In this document: positions 1 to 9,211 of the stretch, piece after piece
Position numbering within the stretch: position 1 is the stretch's first letter
Layout of the letters: every line of letters begins with the position of its first letter
Assembly: GCA_023091665.1 (NCBI GenBank)
Contig: JALJCQ010000027.1
Location: forward strand, 1-64,000
Length of the DNA stretch: 64,000 nt
Origin: Pythium myriotylum
Taxonomy: Eukaryota; Oomycota; Peronosporomycetes; Pythiales; Pythiaceae
Direction: 5' to 3'
Position numbers and translations under genes: made by a program
Notes under the pieces: generated by a model
What the model was told of the DNA's origin: nothing
The model's database searches: none
The model's input: the letters and a program-made list of their open reading frames with translations, nothing else

Positions 1-368
1 TCTAAACCCTAAACCCTAAACCCTAACCCTAAACCCTAAACCCTAAAACCCTAAACCCTAAACCCTAAACCCTAAACCCTAAACCCTAAACCCTAAACCC
101 TAAACCCTAAACCCTAAACCCTAAACCCTAAACCCTAAACCCTAAACCCTAAACCCTAAACCCTAAACCCTAAACCCTAAACCCTAAACCCTAAACCCTA
201 AACCCTAAACCCTAAACCCTAAACCCTAAACCCTAAACCCTAAACCCTAAACCCTAAACCCTAAACCCTAAACCCTAAACCCTAAACCCTAAACCCTAAA
301 CCCTAAACCCTAAACCCTAAACCCTAAACCCTAAACCCTAAACCCTAAACCCTAAACCCTAAACCCTA
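1..368. repeat. Telomere array (CCCTAAA)n
   Basis: An almost perfect head-to-tail array of CCCTAAA, i.e. TTTAGGG read toward the end, occupies the left edge. This is the plant/oomycete-type telomere repeat, so position 1 is a chromosome end. One 6-base unit and one 8-base unit sit within the first 50 bases; the rest is uniform. The array stops abruptly at about 368. Confidence 0.98.
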
Positions 369-665
369 CCAGACACACCCGGTATCCACAAGGTTTTGCG
401 CGCGGACGACCAGTTCCAAGTGCACGCCCGCCAAACTTGGCACACGCCATCTCCCACCGATCATACACATTGTGATCGGCGTCGACAATCAAGCTTCCCA
501 CCACGGGACCCCACAACAGCCTTCGTCATTTGTGACCGAGGCTCGCCAGACTGTGTCTCACCCCACACAAAAGTGTCTACCACACTCCATTCGCACCCCA
601 CACGTCTCCCACTTGGTACACACACGCTCATACCCTAGTAGCCGCAGAAAGCTGCCTCTGGTTAA
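369..665. other. Subtelomeric sequence without a recognisable gene
   Basis: This stretch joins the telomere array to the first transposon relic. Short open frames occur on both strands but none has a recognisable domain or sensible composition. No internal repeat was seen. Confidence 0.6.
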
Positions 666-1190
666 TAATAGGTAGCGATTATCGCTGGTGTCAAAGAGGA
701 GCGGAGGGACGACAAGGCCGTTTGTGTCGGCGTGATCGCTGAACATCGTTCCGAGGGCACTATGTGCATTCTGCTATTCGTCCTTCAGAGAAAGAGCGGC
801 TGTGACGTGTTCAAGGAGTTCGATCGGTTCGTTGATCCGACCAGGCTGATCTGTTCTGTCCAACAGCGCCTGCCGATACGGGTACTACGATGTTCTACGT
901 CCCTGCCAGCTGCACGTCGGTAGCCCGACCGTTGGACGTTGGCGTCATAACACCTTTCAAGGAGCAACAGCGCGACCTCTTCGAAGAGCTTTGCGGCGCT
1001 GTATCCCCTCCGAACACCACCAGTGAGCAGCGCACGATATGTACAAGCGAGTAATGTACCTGCTTCCTAACATCAAGGACGACACGAGCCGCAAGGCTTT
1101 TTTCAAGTCCGGTCTGTTCGTTCCATTTCGCCCAAGCGCGCCGATCCACACGGCGATCTCCGACTACGAGGTCCTTTGTCTAAATACTTG
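666..1190 (+). pseudogene. Pogo/Tigger-like transposase fragment with internal deletion
   Basis: Read on the plus strand in several frames, this segment resembles the C-terminal half of the pogo-like transposase found on the minus strand at 1404-2652. It includes the stretch starting GTMCI and the segment from QQRLP to the C-terminus. The part holding the second catalytic aspartate (LLLDSLKVH in the other copy) is missing, because the sequence jumps from the equivalent of SVQ directly to QQRL near 860. Frameshifts and stops break the rest. The two copies face each other across about 200 bp. It is a dead relic, and no inverted terminus was found on its telomeric side. Confidence 0.7.
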
Positions 1191-1227
1191 AATGCCACTT
1201 CGACTTGCTGCTTTTAGGCGACGAAAC

Positions 1228-1253
1228 TACCGCAAAATGCTGATAGATCTGGC
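1228..1253 (+). repeat. Left terminal inverted repeat of the pogo-like element
   Basis: Twenty-six bases are perfectly complementary to 2891-2916. The adjoining 1254-1274 is similar to the complement of about 2869-2890 with several mismatches. Confidence 0.88.
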
Positions 1254-1403
1254 ATGCTGAAAGATCTGGCAGGGCAGTTTTTCCCTAATGTAAGGTTCGT
1301 CCAATCAGGAGTTGCGACTCAGATTTTTGTACCCTGTTTTGGCACGACTCGATTTGAACTTTGGCGCCAAGAAAAAAGAACCGGAAGATGTATTTGTGAA
1401 TAG

Positions 1404-2652
1404 TTAGACAAGGGCCTCGTACTCTGACATCATTGTGTGCAGCGGCGCGCATGGGCCGAATGGAATAAATGGACCGGACTTGAAAAATGCGTTGCGAATC
1501 GTGTCGGTCATGATCTTCGGGAGAACGTACATCACGCGCTGATACATATCGTATCGGCGTTCACTGGCGGTGTTGGGAGGGGGTACGTCGCTGTAGAGCT
1601 CTTCGAAGCGGTCGCGCAGTTGTTTCTTGAAAGGCGCCTTGACACCAACGTCCAGGGGCTGGGCTACCAACGTGCAGCCCGAAGGGACATAGTACGTCAT
1701 AGTGCCCATCTCGGCGAGGCGCTGCTGGACAGCCTCACATTTGTGTACCTTGAGACTATCCAGCAGCAGCACCGTGGGCCCCGTGACGACGAACTGCCAT
1801 ACCTTGTCGATCCACTCCAACATGACGCGTTCGTCGAACCACGCCTTCGTCTGGACCGAGTACGTCGCCTGGTCCGGGCTGACGAACCGACCAACCTCAT
1901 TGAACACGTCGCTGCCGTCTTCTCCCTGAAAGACGAAGTGCAGGATGCACATGGTGCCATCGGCGCAAACGAGGAGCGCTACAGTGCAGCGATGCCCCCC
2001 CCTTACCGGCACCGTCCGCAGCGACATGGCTGGCTCCAACGAACTCGACGGTGTACTCCACGCCCGTCTGGGAGAAAACGGCAGTCTGGTCCATGTTAAA
2101 AAGCACAAACGGCGGCGGCAAAGCCGCCGCCGCGTCCAAAAAGTGCTGAATAAGAGCGGTACTTACCTTGAGCGCGAAGACTTCCTTCTGTGCCATGAGC
2201 GTGGAGCGCTTCTTGCGGCCCGAGTGGGAGATCTTGCGGATGGTCAGCTTGTGGCGACGCATGAATTTGAAGCACCAGGCACGCCTGGCCTCGACACTCT
2301 TGCTCGCGATAAAGTCAGGTAGCAGCTTCTTACACTCGGCAATGATACCGAGAACAGTGATGGCCTTGTTGTCTCTGCGCCGCTCCTTGATCCAGACGAT
2401 GATGGCCTCCTCGTGCTCGTCAGACGGCGACTTTCTGCCGCTCCCGCCAACCGTGAGCTTCTTCGCGCGCTTTTCTTCTTCTGCTGCGCGTCGGAGCACT
2501 TGCAGTTGCTTCTCCCATGACTGATGGGCGGAGCGCGAGTAGGTCTTACCCTTGCAGAACTTCACACGACTGAGAGGTGACGCATGGAACAGCTCGACTT
2601 GCTGTATTTTTAACTCGACAGTGTGGTGGAGCTGGATCCGTTGCTGCGGCAT
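1404..2652 (-). pseudogene. Pogo/Tigger-like DDE transposase, one frameshift
   Basis: The gene starts at an ATG at 2652. The N-terminal frame (to about 2000) has a CENP-B/Tc5-like helix-turn-helix region, with EARRAWCFKFMRRHKLTIRK as the recognisable stretch, then the first catalytic aspartate in NMDQT. The second frame, ending at 1404, has the second aspartate in LLLDSLKVH and the third in AQPLDVGVKAPFK, the usual pogo-family DDD pattern. The frames meet at a run of G/C bases near 1994-2002, where a one-base length change would explain the shift. All three catalytic residues survive, so the lesion looks recent or could be a sequencing slip in the homopolymer. Role: cut-and-paste transposition of its own element. 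Confidence 0.85.
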
Positions 2653-2890
2653 TTTTGGAAATGGCGCGAAACTGATGCAGACGCTTGAACATTTACACCC
2701 ACTTTTGCGATACGCAAAGAACCACTCACCTCAAATCCAACACTGCAAAAATCTGATTGGCCAATGAGAGAAGACCGTGGTGTGCTCATTGATCTGGCAC
2801 CTTTCGAAATTGATTGAGGGAGGGGTGCCAGTTCTTTCAGCATTTTGCGGTAACACCAAGGAAAAACCACCCTGCCATATCTTTTAGCCT

Positions 2891-2916
2891 GCCAGATCTA
2901 TCAGCATTTTGCGGTA
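2891..2916 (-). repeat. Right terminal inverted repeat of the pogo-like element
   Basis: This is the perfect inverse of 1228-1253. A diverged extra copy of the same terminal motif lies just inside at 2822-2852. Confidence 0.88.
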
Positions 2917-3090
2917 CCAGCACCACCCATCCGAGTAAGGTAGACAGCACAGAACTAGTTCAAGTGATTTTGTTCACCCGATATCGCCCACACCTCAGTC
3001 CTCTGTATGGGTACAAAGTCACGTCACATGTCACAGAAATTTTGAGCGAAGATTCTCGTGACTGATTTAAAGTTTCCAGTCCCTTCTTGG

Positions 3091-3110
3091 GGGACAAATG
3101 ACAAAAGAGG
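3091..3110 (+). repeat. MULE left terminal inverted repeat
   Basis: This 20-bp sequence recurs inverted at 6248-6267 without mismatch. It is immediately followed by a run of 24 G residues (3112-3135). Confidence 0.85.
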
Positions 3111-3111
3111 T

Positions 3112-3135
3112 GGGGGGGGGGGGGGGGGGGGGGGG
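3112..3135. repeat. Poly-G run (24 G)
   Basis: Twenty-four consecutive G residues lie just inside the left MULE terminus. Such a run can form G-quadruplex structures and is prone to length error in sequencing. It is mirrored by a C run at the other end of the element. Confidence 0.9.
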
Positions 3136-3159
3136 CACATTTGTCACTCATCAAAACCT

Positions 3160-3573
3160 ATGGAGAAACCGAAAGTCAAGTGCAAGAAGTGCAAGAGCGA
3201 GTTTGCGAATAACCGCAACTTGCTCGAGCACCAGCAGCCGCGCATCTGCAAAGAGAAGCAGCGCTCCAAGTTGAAGGAGGCGCGGAAGGCTCAGGCGAAG
3301 GAGCGAGCGCGTGAGCTTGACGCAACGCGGAAACGAGCGAAATACGTACGCAAGCTTCTGAGTTGCGTCCTGTGCGCGGGTCCAGCTCGCCGTTGGGTCG
3401 GCAACACGCTGTGTAAGCACTCGCTGCACTTCAAGTGCTACAAGCGCATTAAAAAAGAACATTTTGCGGTGGATCCCATCTACGGTCGCCGCGCCGGCCT
3501 CCGGCAGTGCCCATTCTGCCGCCGAGAGTGCATCCTCACAGACAGTTGTGCCCCCGTCCAACTTTCACAGTAG
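3160..3573 (+). CDS. C2H2/RING-type zinc-finger protein inside the MULE
   Basis: The 137-residue frame begins at the ATG at 3160; the open frame extends upstream only through the poly-G run, so that part is not believed. Residues from about 6 give a Cys-rich C2H2-like stretch (KCKKCKSEF followed by H and C). A lysine/arginine-rich helix follows, then a RING-like finger with CVLC, CKHSLHFKCYK and CPFCRREC. The last pattern matches the C3HC4 arrangement of E3 ubiquitin ligases. The gene reads inward from the left end of a Mutator-like element, opposite to the transposase. It may be an accessory protein of the element or captured host sequence. The function is inferred only from the finger pattern. 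Confidence 0.62.
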   Translation: MEKPKVKCKKCKSEFANNRNLLEHQQPRICKEKQRSKLKEARKAQAKERARELDATRKRAKYVRKLLSCVLCAGPARRWVGNTLCKHSLHFKCYKRIKKEHFAVDPIYGRRAGLRQCPFCRRECILTDSCAPVQLSQ

Positions 3574-4151
3574 AAACCATAAAATAGAAGAGTCTCAAAA
3601 CATCAATTCTTCATGTGTTGTACGTTCAATACACAATATAATGTTGACCACTCGGGATTGTGGATAATAACATCTAGCATAACGATCTAGTTAGTTACGG
3701 ATGTAGACGTGAAATATGGACTAAGGACAATATGGTGCACTTCATTCATGGAAGAAAGGAACACTCACAGGAGCAATTTCTCCATTTTGTGAACATACAG
3801 TGCCTCGAAGTTCTAGTTCGGACTCACCTACGTCTAACTATCGGTGCCTTTTCTCTAAACCGTGCGCAAAATTCGCCTTTTCTAAGGGGAAACAGTATCG
3901 GCCGCGCAAAGTTACCGGAGATTTTGCTCAATTTTGCCGGAGAAAATGCGCACGTTTGCCAGAGAAGTGCACAAAACGGTCGGAGAATTGCGCAAAACTG
4001 TCGGAGAGTTGCGCAAACACCGGGAGATATGCGCAAAACTACGGACAACAGCAGTTATCACTGAGTCAGTACACAGCCAACTCAACACTATTTCAGACCG
4101 GCATTGCTTCCCACCTGTGGTACGATGGAGTTGGATTTTCTGCCGGGAACC
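3574..4151. other. Intergenic spacer of the MULE with degenerate 21-bp repeats
   Basis: This spacer separates the zinc-finger gene from the transposase end. At 3977-4038 three adjacent units of about 21 bp share the core CGGAGANTTGCGCAAA, and more degenerate versions extend left to about 3905. The repeated phase keeps several frames open by chance, so these frames are not called as genes. Confidence 0.6.
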
Positions 4152-6088
4152 TTAGCCACGAGCACACGTCCGAATGTTGTGCCCGATTTCTCCGCAATTC
4201 CCACACCTGGTGCCTTTTCTTGCCGTGTTTGCTCCATCTTCGCCCTGGCTCCGGATTCGCTTAGTCTTGTTTCTACCAACATTTGTCAGGTCTTGTACCG
4301 GCGGCAAAGTTTGATCCATAGTGATGGATGCCGGCGGGACAAGCTCAACACCGCCGTTTGGGTCACAACCATAACCTTCGAGGAAATTCACGATGAAATA
4401 ACATTCATCACACACGTCGTATATCCGCTTTAGCGTTTGCTAAAGCGGCGGCGTAGTGACGACATGGAAGACCGTACTGTCGAGTGTACGGGCACGTGCA
4501 AGTCTTGGCACTCAAATGGCACTCAAATCGATTCGGCGTTGTACATATCGGACGTGGATGCTGCGAACAAAGGCGACAAAATTTCATTTTTCCACAAAAC
4601 CGTGTAAACACCGACCTGGCTGCGTTCTTCCTCCACTTTGTTTTGAGCGTAAGGCGTCAAAATGTGGCCTTCTTCAACCCACCTCTTTCCCAACTCCTCG
4701 TTTTGTACTGCATCCTCCATAAACTCGTCCACGTAGCGCATCAAGAGTTGTAGCGGAAACATCTGCCTCGGCTTGATGGCCATTCCGTTGGCGGACTCGA
4801 CGAAATTGGTTGTACGCCACCCGTAAAGTGTCACTCCTTGGATTTCATCAGGATGCATAGTCCACTTCAACGGTGGAATACTAGCCACGTTCTTAGCAAT
4901 CGCGGGATGAGTGAGCTCCAGAGAAAAGAGCAGGGACCGAAATTCTTCCTGCGTCTGGGCAGCTTGGATTCTGTAGACAATGCTTGTCAAGTGCGCCGGA
5001 ACATTCCCCTTGAAGTTGCTCTTGATATTACCGACAATGTGCTATGTGCAAAAACGGAGTAGAAGACCATGGCCGCCTTTCTCCACAGCAGCGCAGAGAC
5101 CGCGACCCCGATCGAAGAAAACCGGCACATTTTCGAGGGAGATCCGTGCTTGGCTAGCGCTGCGCAAGAACCAAGCGCAGTTGTCTTCGTCTTCCGACTT
5201 GCAGAGGCCGAGGGCTAAGATGACGTTGTTGTTGTTGCCGTTGCGACCGACCAAAACCAACATGATTTCACGAAACACCCCATGCTTCATAAACGTGGCG
5301 TCGATGCCGAGTACCTTCTGACCGTGCGTGTCATGACGTGGGACGACTAAATTCAAGAGAAAGACGCGCCGATAGCGGCCGCCTGCGTCCACTTCAAAGT
5401 CACACCGGCTAATCGGGTTCGCAGCACAGAAAAGCTCTACCAGAGACCTGATCTTGGCGAAATCTTTCTCAAACTTGCCCAGGTTGGTCTTATTGATGTC
5501 TGCTTGAGCACGATACGTCATACGCATTCACACGTCTAGTCGGGCGAGAAACTTGACTTGACTCTACAGAGCCTCCCCAGAAATCTTCGGGTTTGCCATA
5601 ACGGCTGCCCGCGCCGCAGGGAGCTCTTCTAGTTGCCGCTGCGCGGGCCGACGCAGCCTGCTGCATCCATTGTGGCTAAGATCGCAGGACGAAATTGCAT
5701 ATCCGTGTACAGCCACCCCTTCGCACTTGGAGGCTCGGACATGGAACTTGCACGCTGTCTGGCTCGAGCACACGAAGACAAAACACTTCCCGCCGCTTGC
5801 AGACTTGTCCATTTTGACCCGTCTTCCTTGCGACAAAGCGAGATCTTGAACTTTCTTCTTGAGTGTCACCCGATCATTGAAAATCGCCCCCTTCTCAATT
5901 GTTGACGGTCCAACCCTGTCTGGACCATCGCCATCAAGTCTTTCTCTCTGCATGCCACAGTTCCGAATGCCCACTGCTTGTTGACGTTGCCGCGCCGGTC
6001 TGCGTGAATTGCACGCCTCATAGCTTTGCGAGAGAGACAGCGTAGTTCTGAGTGCCTGTGATTGTTGTGCCAGCTTGTTGGTACTCAT
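4152..6088 (-). pseudogene. MULE (MuDR-type) transposase, multiply broken
   Basis: From the ATG at 6088 on the minus strand the order is as follows. An N-terminal MuDR/FLYWCH-like Cys-His region comes first (about 5690-5900). The MULE DDE core follows with IDATF near 5300 and a second aspartate in PVFFDRGRGL near 5110; the glutamate lies in NFVESANG near 4800. A SWIM finger (CTCPYTRQYGLPCRHYAAAL, about 4440-4520) and a CCHC knuckle (CGNCGEIGHNIRTC, about 4155-4200) complete it. The first three segments are in one frame interrupted by stops at 5564, about 5530 and 5042. Frameshifts near 4535 and 4420 separate the SWIM and CCHC parts. All domains are identifiable but the protein cannot be made as it stands. 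Confidence 0.85.
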
Positions 6089-6155
6089 GATATTTGTGCC
6101 CCCTCCCCACTTCTGTCATTTGGGTTTAGGGTGGGGTATCATTTTCAGACTTTTG

Positions 6156-6165
6156 CCCCCCCCCC

Positions 6166-6196
<31 letters not shown>

Positions 6197-6202
6197 ACAC
6201 AC
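6156..6202. repeat. Poly-C run (27 C) followed by (CA)n
   Basis: Twenty-seven C residues are followed by a short CA dinucleotide run, just inside the right MULE terminus. This mirrors the poly-G run near the left terminus. Confidence 0.9.
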
Positions 6203-6247
6203 TATTGTCGCAACTTTTCCTCTTTTGTCTGACAAACTCTAATCCCC

Positions 6248-6267
6248 CCTCTTTTGTCATTTGTCCC
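6248..6267 (-). repeat. MULE right terminal inverted repeat
   Basis: This is the exact complement of 3091-3110. The flank TTCTTAGG follows it and resembles TTCTTGG to the left of the element. Confidence 0.85.
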
Positions 6268-6437
6268 TTCTTAGGTCCAAAGGGGATTTAGTACTCTCCA
6301 CGAAAAGAGTTAATTCTGCTCCTGAGACGGTTATAAGACTCGGCCAAAAGGGTTAACCAGGCCCCGGAGAAGCACTCTACAATAACGAAAACATACCGCA
6401 AACGATGTTCCAAGTGCCGCGGGTACGGATCAACGAC

Positions 6438-6503
6438 ATTAGAGTACAGTATTTGCGCTCAATAGACTTCACCTTCATCACCTTCATCAGCATCATCATC
6501 AAA
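6438..6503 (+). mobile_element. Extremely 5'-truncated LINE insertion (66 bp)
   Basis: The segment contains TGCGCTCAATAGACTTCA and ends in a CATCATCATC-type tail. It is flanked by an exact 10-bp direct repeat, GATCAACGAC, at 6428-6437 and 6504-6513. The same tail motif occurs at the 3' end of the RNase H-containing LINE at 22702-23288 and, diverged, near 62096-62135. This combination of tail, truncation and target duplication is the hallmark of target-primed reverse transcription. Confidence 0.75.
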
Positions 6504-7205
6504 GATCAACGACGCTAAGTTCGTGGTCACCCCTGTGCACTCGTGTTCACCTTGGTGAACGAAACAGCTGTTTTTGGTCACCTACGTGTAAAAATCCGGT
6601 CCCGAAGTCGTAACCACTCCAATTACTTCCTCGGTCCCGAATTAATTGCAAGGTTGCAGTTTGGGAGCCGGCCGGGAATAATTGCAAGGTTTGATACCAT
6701 TGGTTGGAAAGGTTTAAGCGAGCTATATTATTGGTCGTTAGTGCTCTGTTGATTTCCAGTCGGTCCTGGTCGATGCAAGTCCATGGACCTGCGCGCGGGC
6801 CCAAAGTCGGTGGATCGTGTGCACACTGTGCCTCCAGCGCTCTGTGGCATCTTTTAACGCACCCCTCCGAAGACGCCCTTGCTTCATTTCCACACAGCTC
6901 AGTCACAACAGAGAGACGTTCACCGAGACTCAAAATCCTACAGCCATAGTTGATGCGCGTTCTTCAACTTGTATACAAAAATGAAGTGCGGTGAGTATGG
7001 AGGTGTGCTGACACCATGTGTGATGTTCACGGGCCAATTGCGCGCGCTCCACGGCGCCAAATTTGAATCGGAAAGAAGCAAAAAGTGCGCGTCTGATCGC
7101 TCTATCGATTGGTTAAAACGGCAGATCTGTAGCCTTTCAATTGGCAGAATCCGACGCTCTGGCCCGAAACCTAGCAATTATTCCTGGACTGAGGAAGTAT
7201 ATAGC

Positions 7206-7228
7206 TAGGGTTTACCCTAAACCCTAAA
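7206..7228. repeat. Interstitial telomere motif, head-to-head
   Basis: The sequence reads TAGGGTTTA immediately followed by CCCTAAACCCTAAA. One TTTAGGG-type unit thus meets two CCCTAAA units in opposite orientation, about 6.8 kb from the terminal array. Confidence 0.85.
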
Positions 7229-7519
7229 TTAGCTCAGCTCCCATTTTTTTGATTGTGTGCATGCATTCAGTGCGAAATACCCTTTTGGCACTCTTTTGCC
7301 CTTGGCATATTTTACGCATTTCCACTACAGGTTTTAGTAGGCATATTTGTTCGTAATGCTGAACTTCGCATGCAAACGCCAACTAGTACAACGACATCCT
7401 GTTGCCGACAAACTTAGCAGAGTATCATTGTTTTGTTTCCAAAGGTTTGAGGTATTCCGCGTTGATTGCCGAGTTTCGGTGACAAGAAGAAGATCTTGTA
7501 CAGTAGCATGCATTATCGC

Positions 7520-9211
7520 TTAGCAGCCGCTACCACCGGCAATGATGAGGCATGAAGTGCTCTCATAGATACCCATGATGTTGACCATGACTGACCACAC
7601 GAGTGCAAAGGTCACATAGGCCACGGTAATGGCACCGAGGATCTTGCTAGAACCACCCGTGCGCTTGAGCTCCTGGGTCTCTTCCTTCTGCCTTGGGAGA
7701 AAGTAAAGAAACACGAACGAGAAGATCGTACTCGCGTACATGATGATGATTGCGTAGGTGATGTCCCAGCGAACGGCGTTGCTGTCTCCCTGGATGCGCT
7801 TGTTGGAGAAGTCGAACGCATTGTTGATGATACGCGTGAGCGTCGTCGCGAACGGTGACGAGAGGTTGGAGACCGTGGTGAGTAGTCCGTACATCGCACC
7901 TTCATTGCCTTCGCCAGCGAGCTCCACGATAACATACGTTGAGATGACGAAGTTGATTCCAGCTGGGACTTGAATCACGAGCGGGATGCCAAGCCAGAAC
8001 CACTGGCTACGGAAGACGTCCCACACCGAGATGAAGGCGACCACGGCGTCGAATGCCATGACGGTCAGCGTGGTCACGATGATGATCCAGCGCCAGCTCC
8101 ACTGCAGGCCGTATTTTCCTGTGATTGCAATGCCGAGCATGAAAGCAAATGAAGCGATGATGCCGGCGATCGTGTTATTGATCGGCGTGACCTTGATGAG
8201 GAAGCGCTTCACAGGCGAGGCCGCGACCCACGTGATGTTGGAAAATACGCCCTGGAAAAAGTAGTAGAAGATGACCTGGTACACAGCCCGCGTCTGCACG
8301 AGGCGCCAAAGCTCAGCCATGTACTCGCGGAAGTTGACGCGTGGTGCCTTCTCCTCCGTGATAAAGAACCACACGATAGGCACGATCGGACAGAGGACGA
8401 TTGCGATGATCAGCATGAGGGTAGTGAAGCTCACCGAGAAATCGAAGTCACCGCCGTACTCCTTGCCGTTGAACAGGAAACCAACGAGCAGTTGGCCAAA
8501 AACTGTGAACAGAGTGCGCACACCGTAGATCGCAGACTGCGTGGTGCCACGCACAGCCATGGGCTCTCGTTGCGCGAGCTCCACGACGAGACCGTCGGCG
8601 CACACGTTCGCCATAAGGTAGCCGACCGCCGCAAGCATCATGAGCATGATGTACTTGCTTCCCTTACCAGGCGCTGCAGCGTTGGCGCGAGCCATCGCGG
8701 CGGCATACTCTTCGGGTTGCTTGTCCGGGTTGAGGAAGGCGTCGTCTGGATCCGCCCAGTACGGATCACCAACAGGAATGAACGCCATGACGAAGAGCAT
8801 TATGATGCAGAGTGTCCAGCCGATGACTAGGTAGGGGCGACGGCGGTAACCGAAGATCGGAACGCAGTCCGAGAGGATGCCGTAGAAGAGCTTGAACGAC
8901 CACGGCAACACCACGAGCGTGTCGGCTGTGAGGTACGTCTTGCCGTCAACGTTGAGGTATGCTTGAAGAAACGGATAGATTGTTGCTGGCAACGTCGAGA
9001 GCATAATGCCAACTGCGCTGTAGTGGAGCAGCACACCGATGTTCTCACGGGCAAGGAGGTTGGGAGCTCCTCCGGCTCTCAGGGCGCCTCCTTCGATGTC
9101 TTCTTGCGGGGTCTTCACGCCGAAGTAGTCACCGTCCTTGTCTTTTGCGGTGGTGCTGCTGACGTACGAGGCGCGCTCGCTGATCTCCATGGCCGTGCGG
9201 TTGACGGTCAT
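7520..9211 (-). CDS. Folate-biopterin transporter (FBT/BT1 family), copy 1
   Basis: This 563-residue protein belongs to the FBT/BT1 group of the major facilitator superfamily, membrane carriers for folates, pterins or related compounds. A cytoplasmic N-terminus of about 65 residues (including EDIEGGALRAGGAP) precedes roughly twelve hydrophobic spans. The loop after the second or third span has the family-type FKLFYGILSDCVPIFGYRRRPY near residues 105-126. A second conserved stretch, ANVCADGLVVELAQREP, follows mid-protein. The start ATG at 9211 agrees with the sister genes. An initiator-like TCATTCCG on the minus strand lies at about 9277-9284. It is the first of three same-strand paralogues with about 1.6 kb and 0.9 kb spacers, and it shares near-identical patches with copy 2. 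The substrate cannot be told from sequence. Confidence 0.9.
   Translation of the reverse strand: MTVNRTAMEISERASYVSSTTAKDKDGDYFGVKTPQEDIEGGALRAGGAPNLLARENIGVLLHYSAVGIMLSTLPATIYPFLQAYLNVDGKTYLTADTLVVLPWSFKLFYGILSDCVPIFGYRRRPYLVIGWTLCIIMLFVMAFIPVGDPYWADPDDAFLNPDKQPEEYAAAMARANAAAPGKGSKYIMLMMLAAVGYLMANVCADGLVVELAQREPMAVRGTTQSAIYGVRTLFTVFGQLLVGFLFNGKEYGGDFDFSVSFTTLMLIIAIVLCPIVPIVWFFITEEKAPRVNFREYMAELWRLVQTRAVYQVIFYYFFQGVFSNITWVAASPVKRFLIKVTPINNTIAGIIASFAFMLGIAITGKYGLQWSWRWIIIVTTLTVMAFDAVVAFISVWDVFRSQWFWLGIPLVIQVPAGINFVISTYVIVELAGEGNEGAMYGLLTTVSNLSSPFATTLTRIINNAFDFSNKRIQGDSNAVRWDITYAIIIMYASTIFSFVFLYFLPRQKEETQELKRTGGSSKILGAITVAYVTFALVWSVMVNIMGIYESTSCLIIAGGSGC

Larger units (their letters stand above)
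1228..2916 (-). mobile_element. Pogo/Tigger-like DNA transposon
   Basis: A 1.69-kb unit is bounded by inverted repeats at 1228-1253 and 2891-2916 that match perfectly over 26 bases, starting TACCGCAAAATGC. The similarity continues inward, imperfectly, to about 58 bases. A further partial copy of the terminal repeat lies at 2822-2852. The element contains one transposase gene on the minus strand, broken by a frameshift. Pogo-family elements target TA, and TA forms the outermost dinucleotide at each end here. Confidence 0.85.
3091..6267 (-). mobile_element. Mutator-like element (MULE) carrying a zinc-finger gene
   Basis: The ends are a perfect 20-bp inverted repeat, GGGACAAATGACAAAAGAGG at 3091-3110 and its complement at 6248-6267. 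The immediate flanks, TTCTTGG on the left and TTCTTAGG on the right, look like a slightly decayed target-site duplication, expected to be 8-9 bp for MULEs. Inside are a plus-strand RING-type gene near the left end and a broken MULE transposase on the minus strand. Each end also carries a long G/C homopolymer. Two genes reading inward from opposite ends is a MuDR-like arrangement. Confidence 0.82.
6268..7519. other. Subtelomeric spacer before the transporter cluster
   Basis: No gene is supported here. The stretch contains a 66-bp LINE tail insertion (6438-6503) and a short interstitial telomere motif (7206-7228), listed separately. The small open frames have no recognisable features. Confidence 0.6.
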
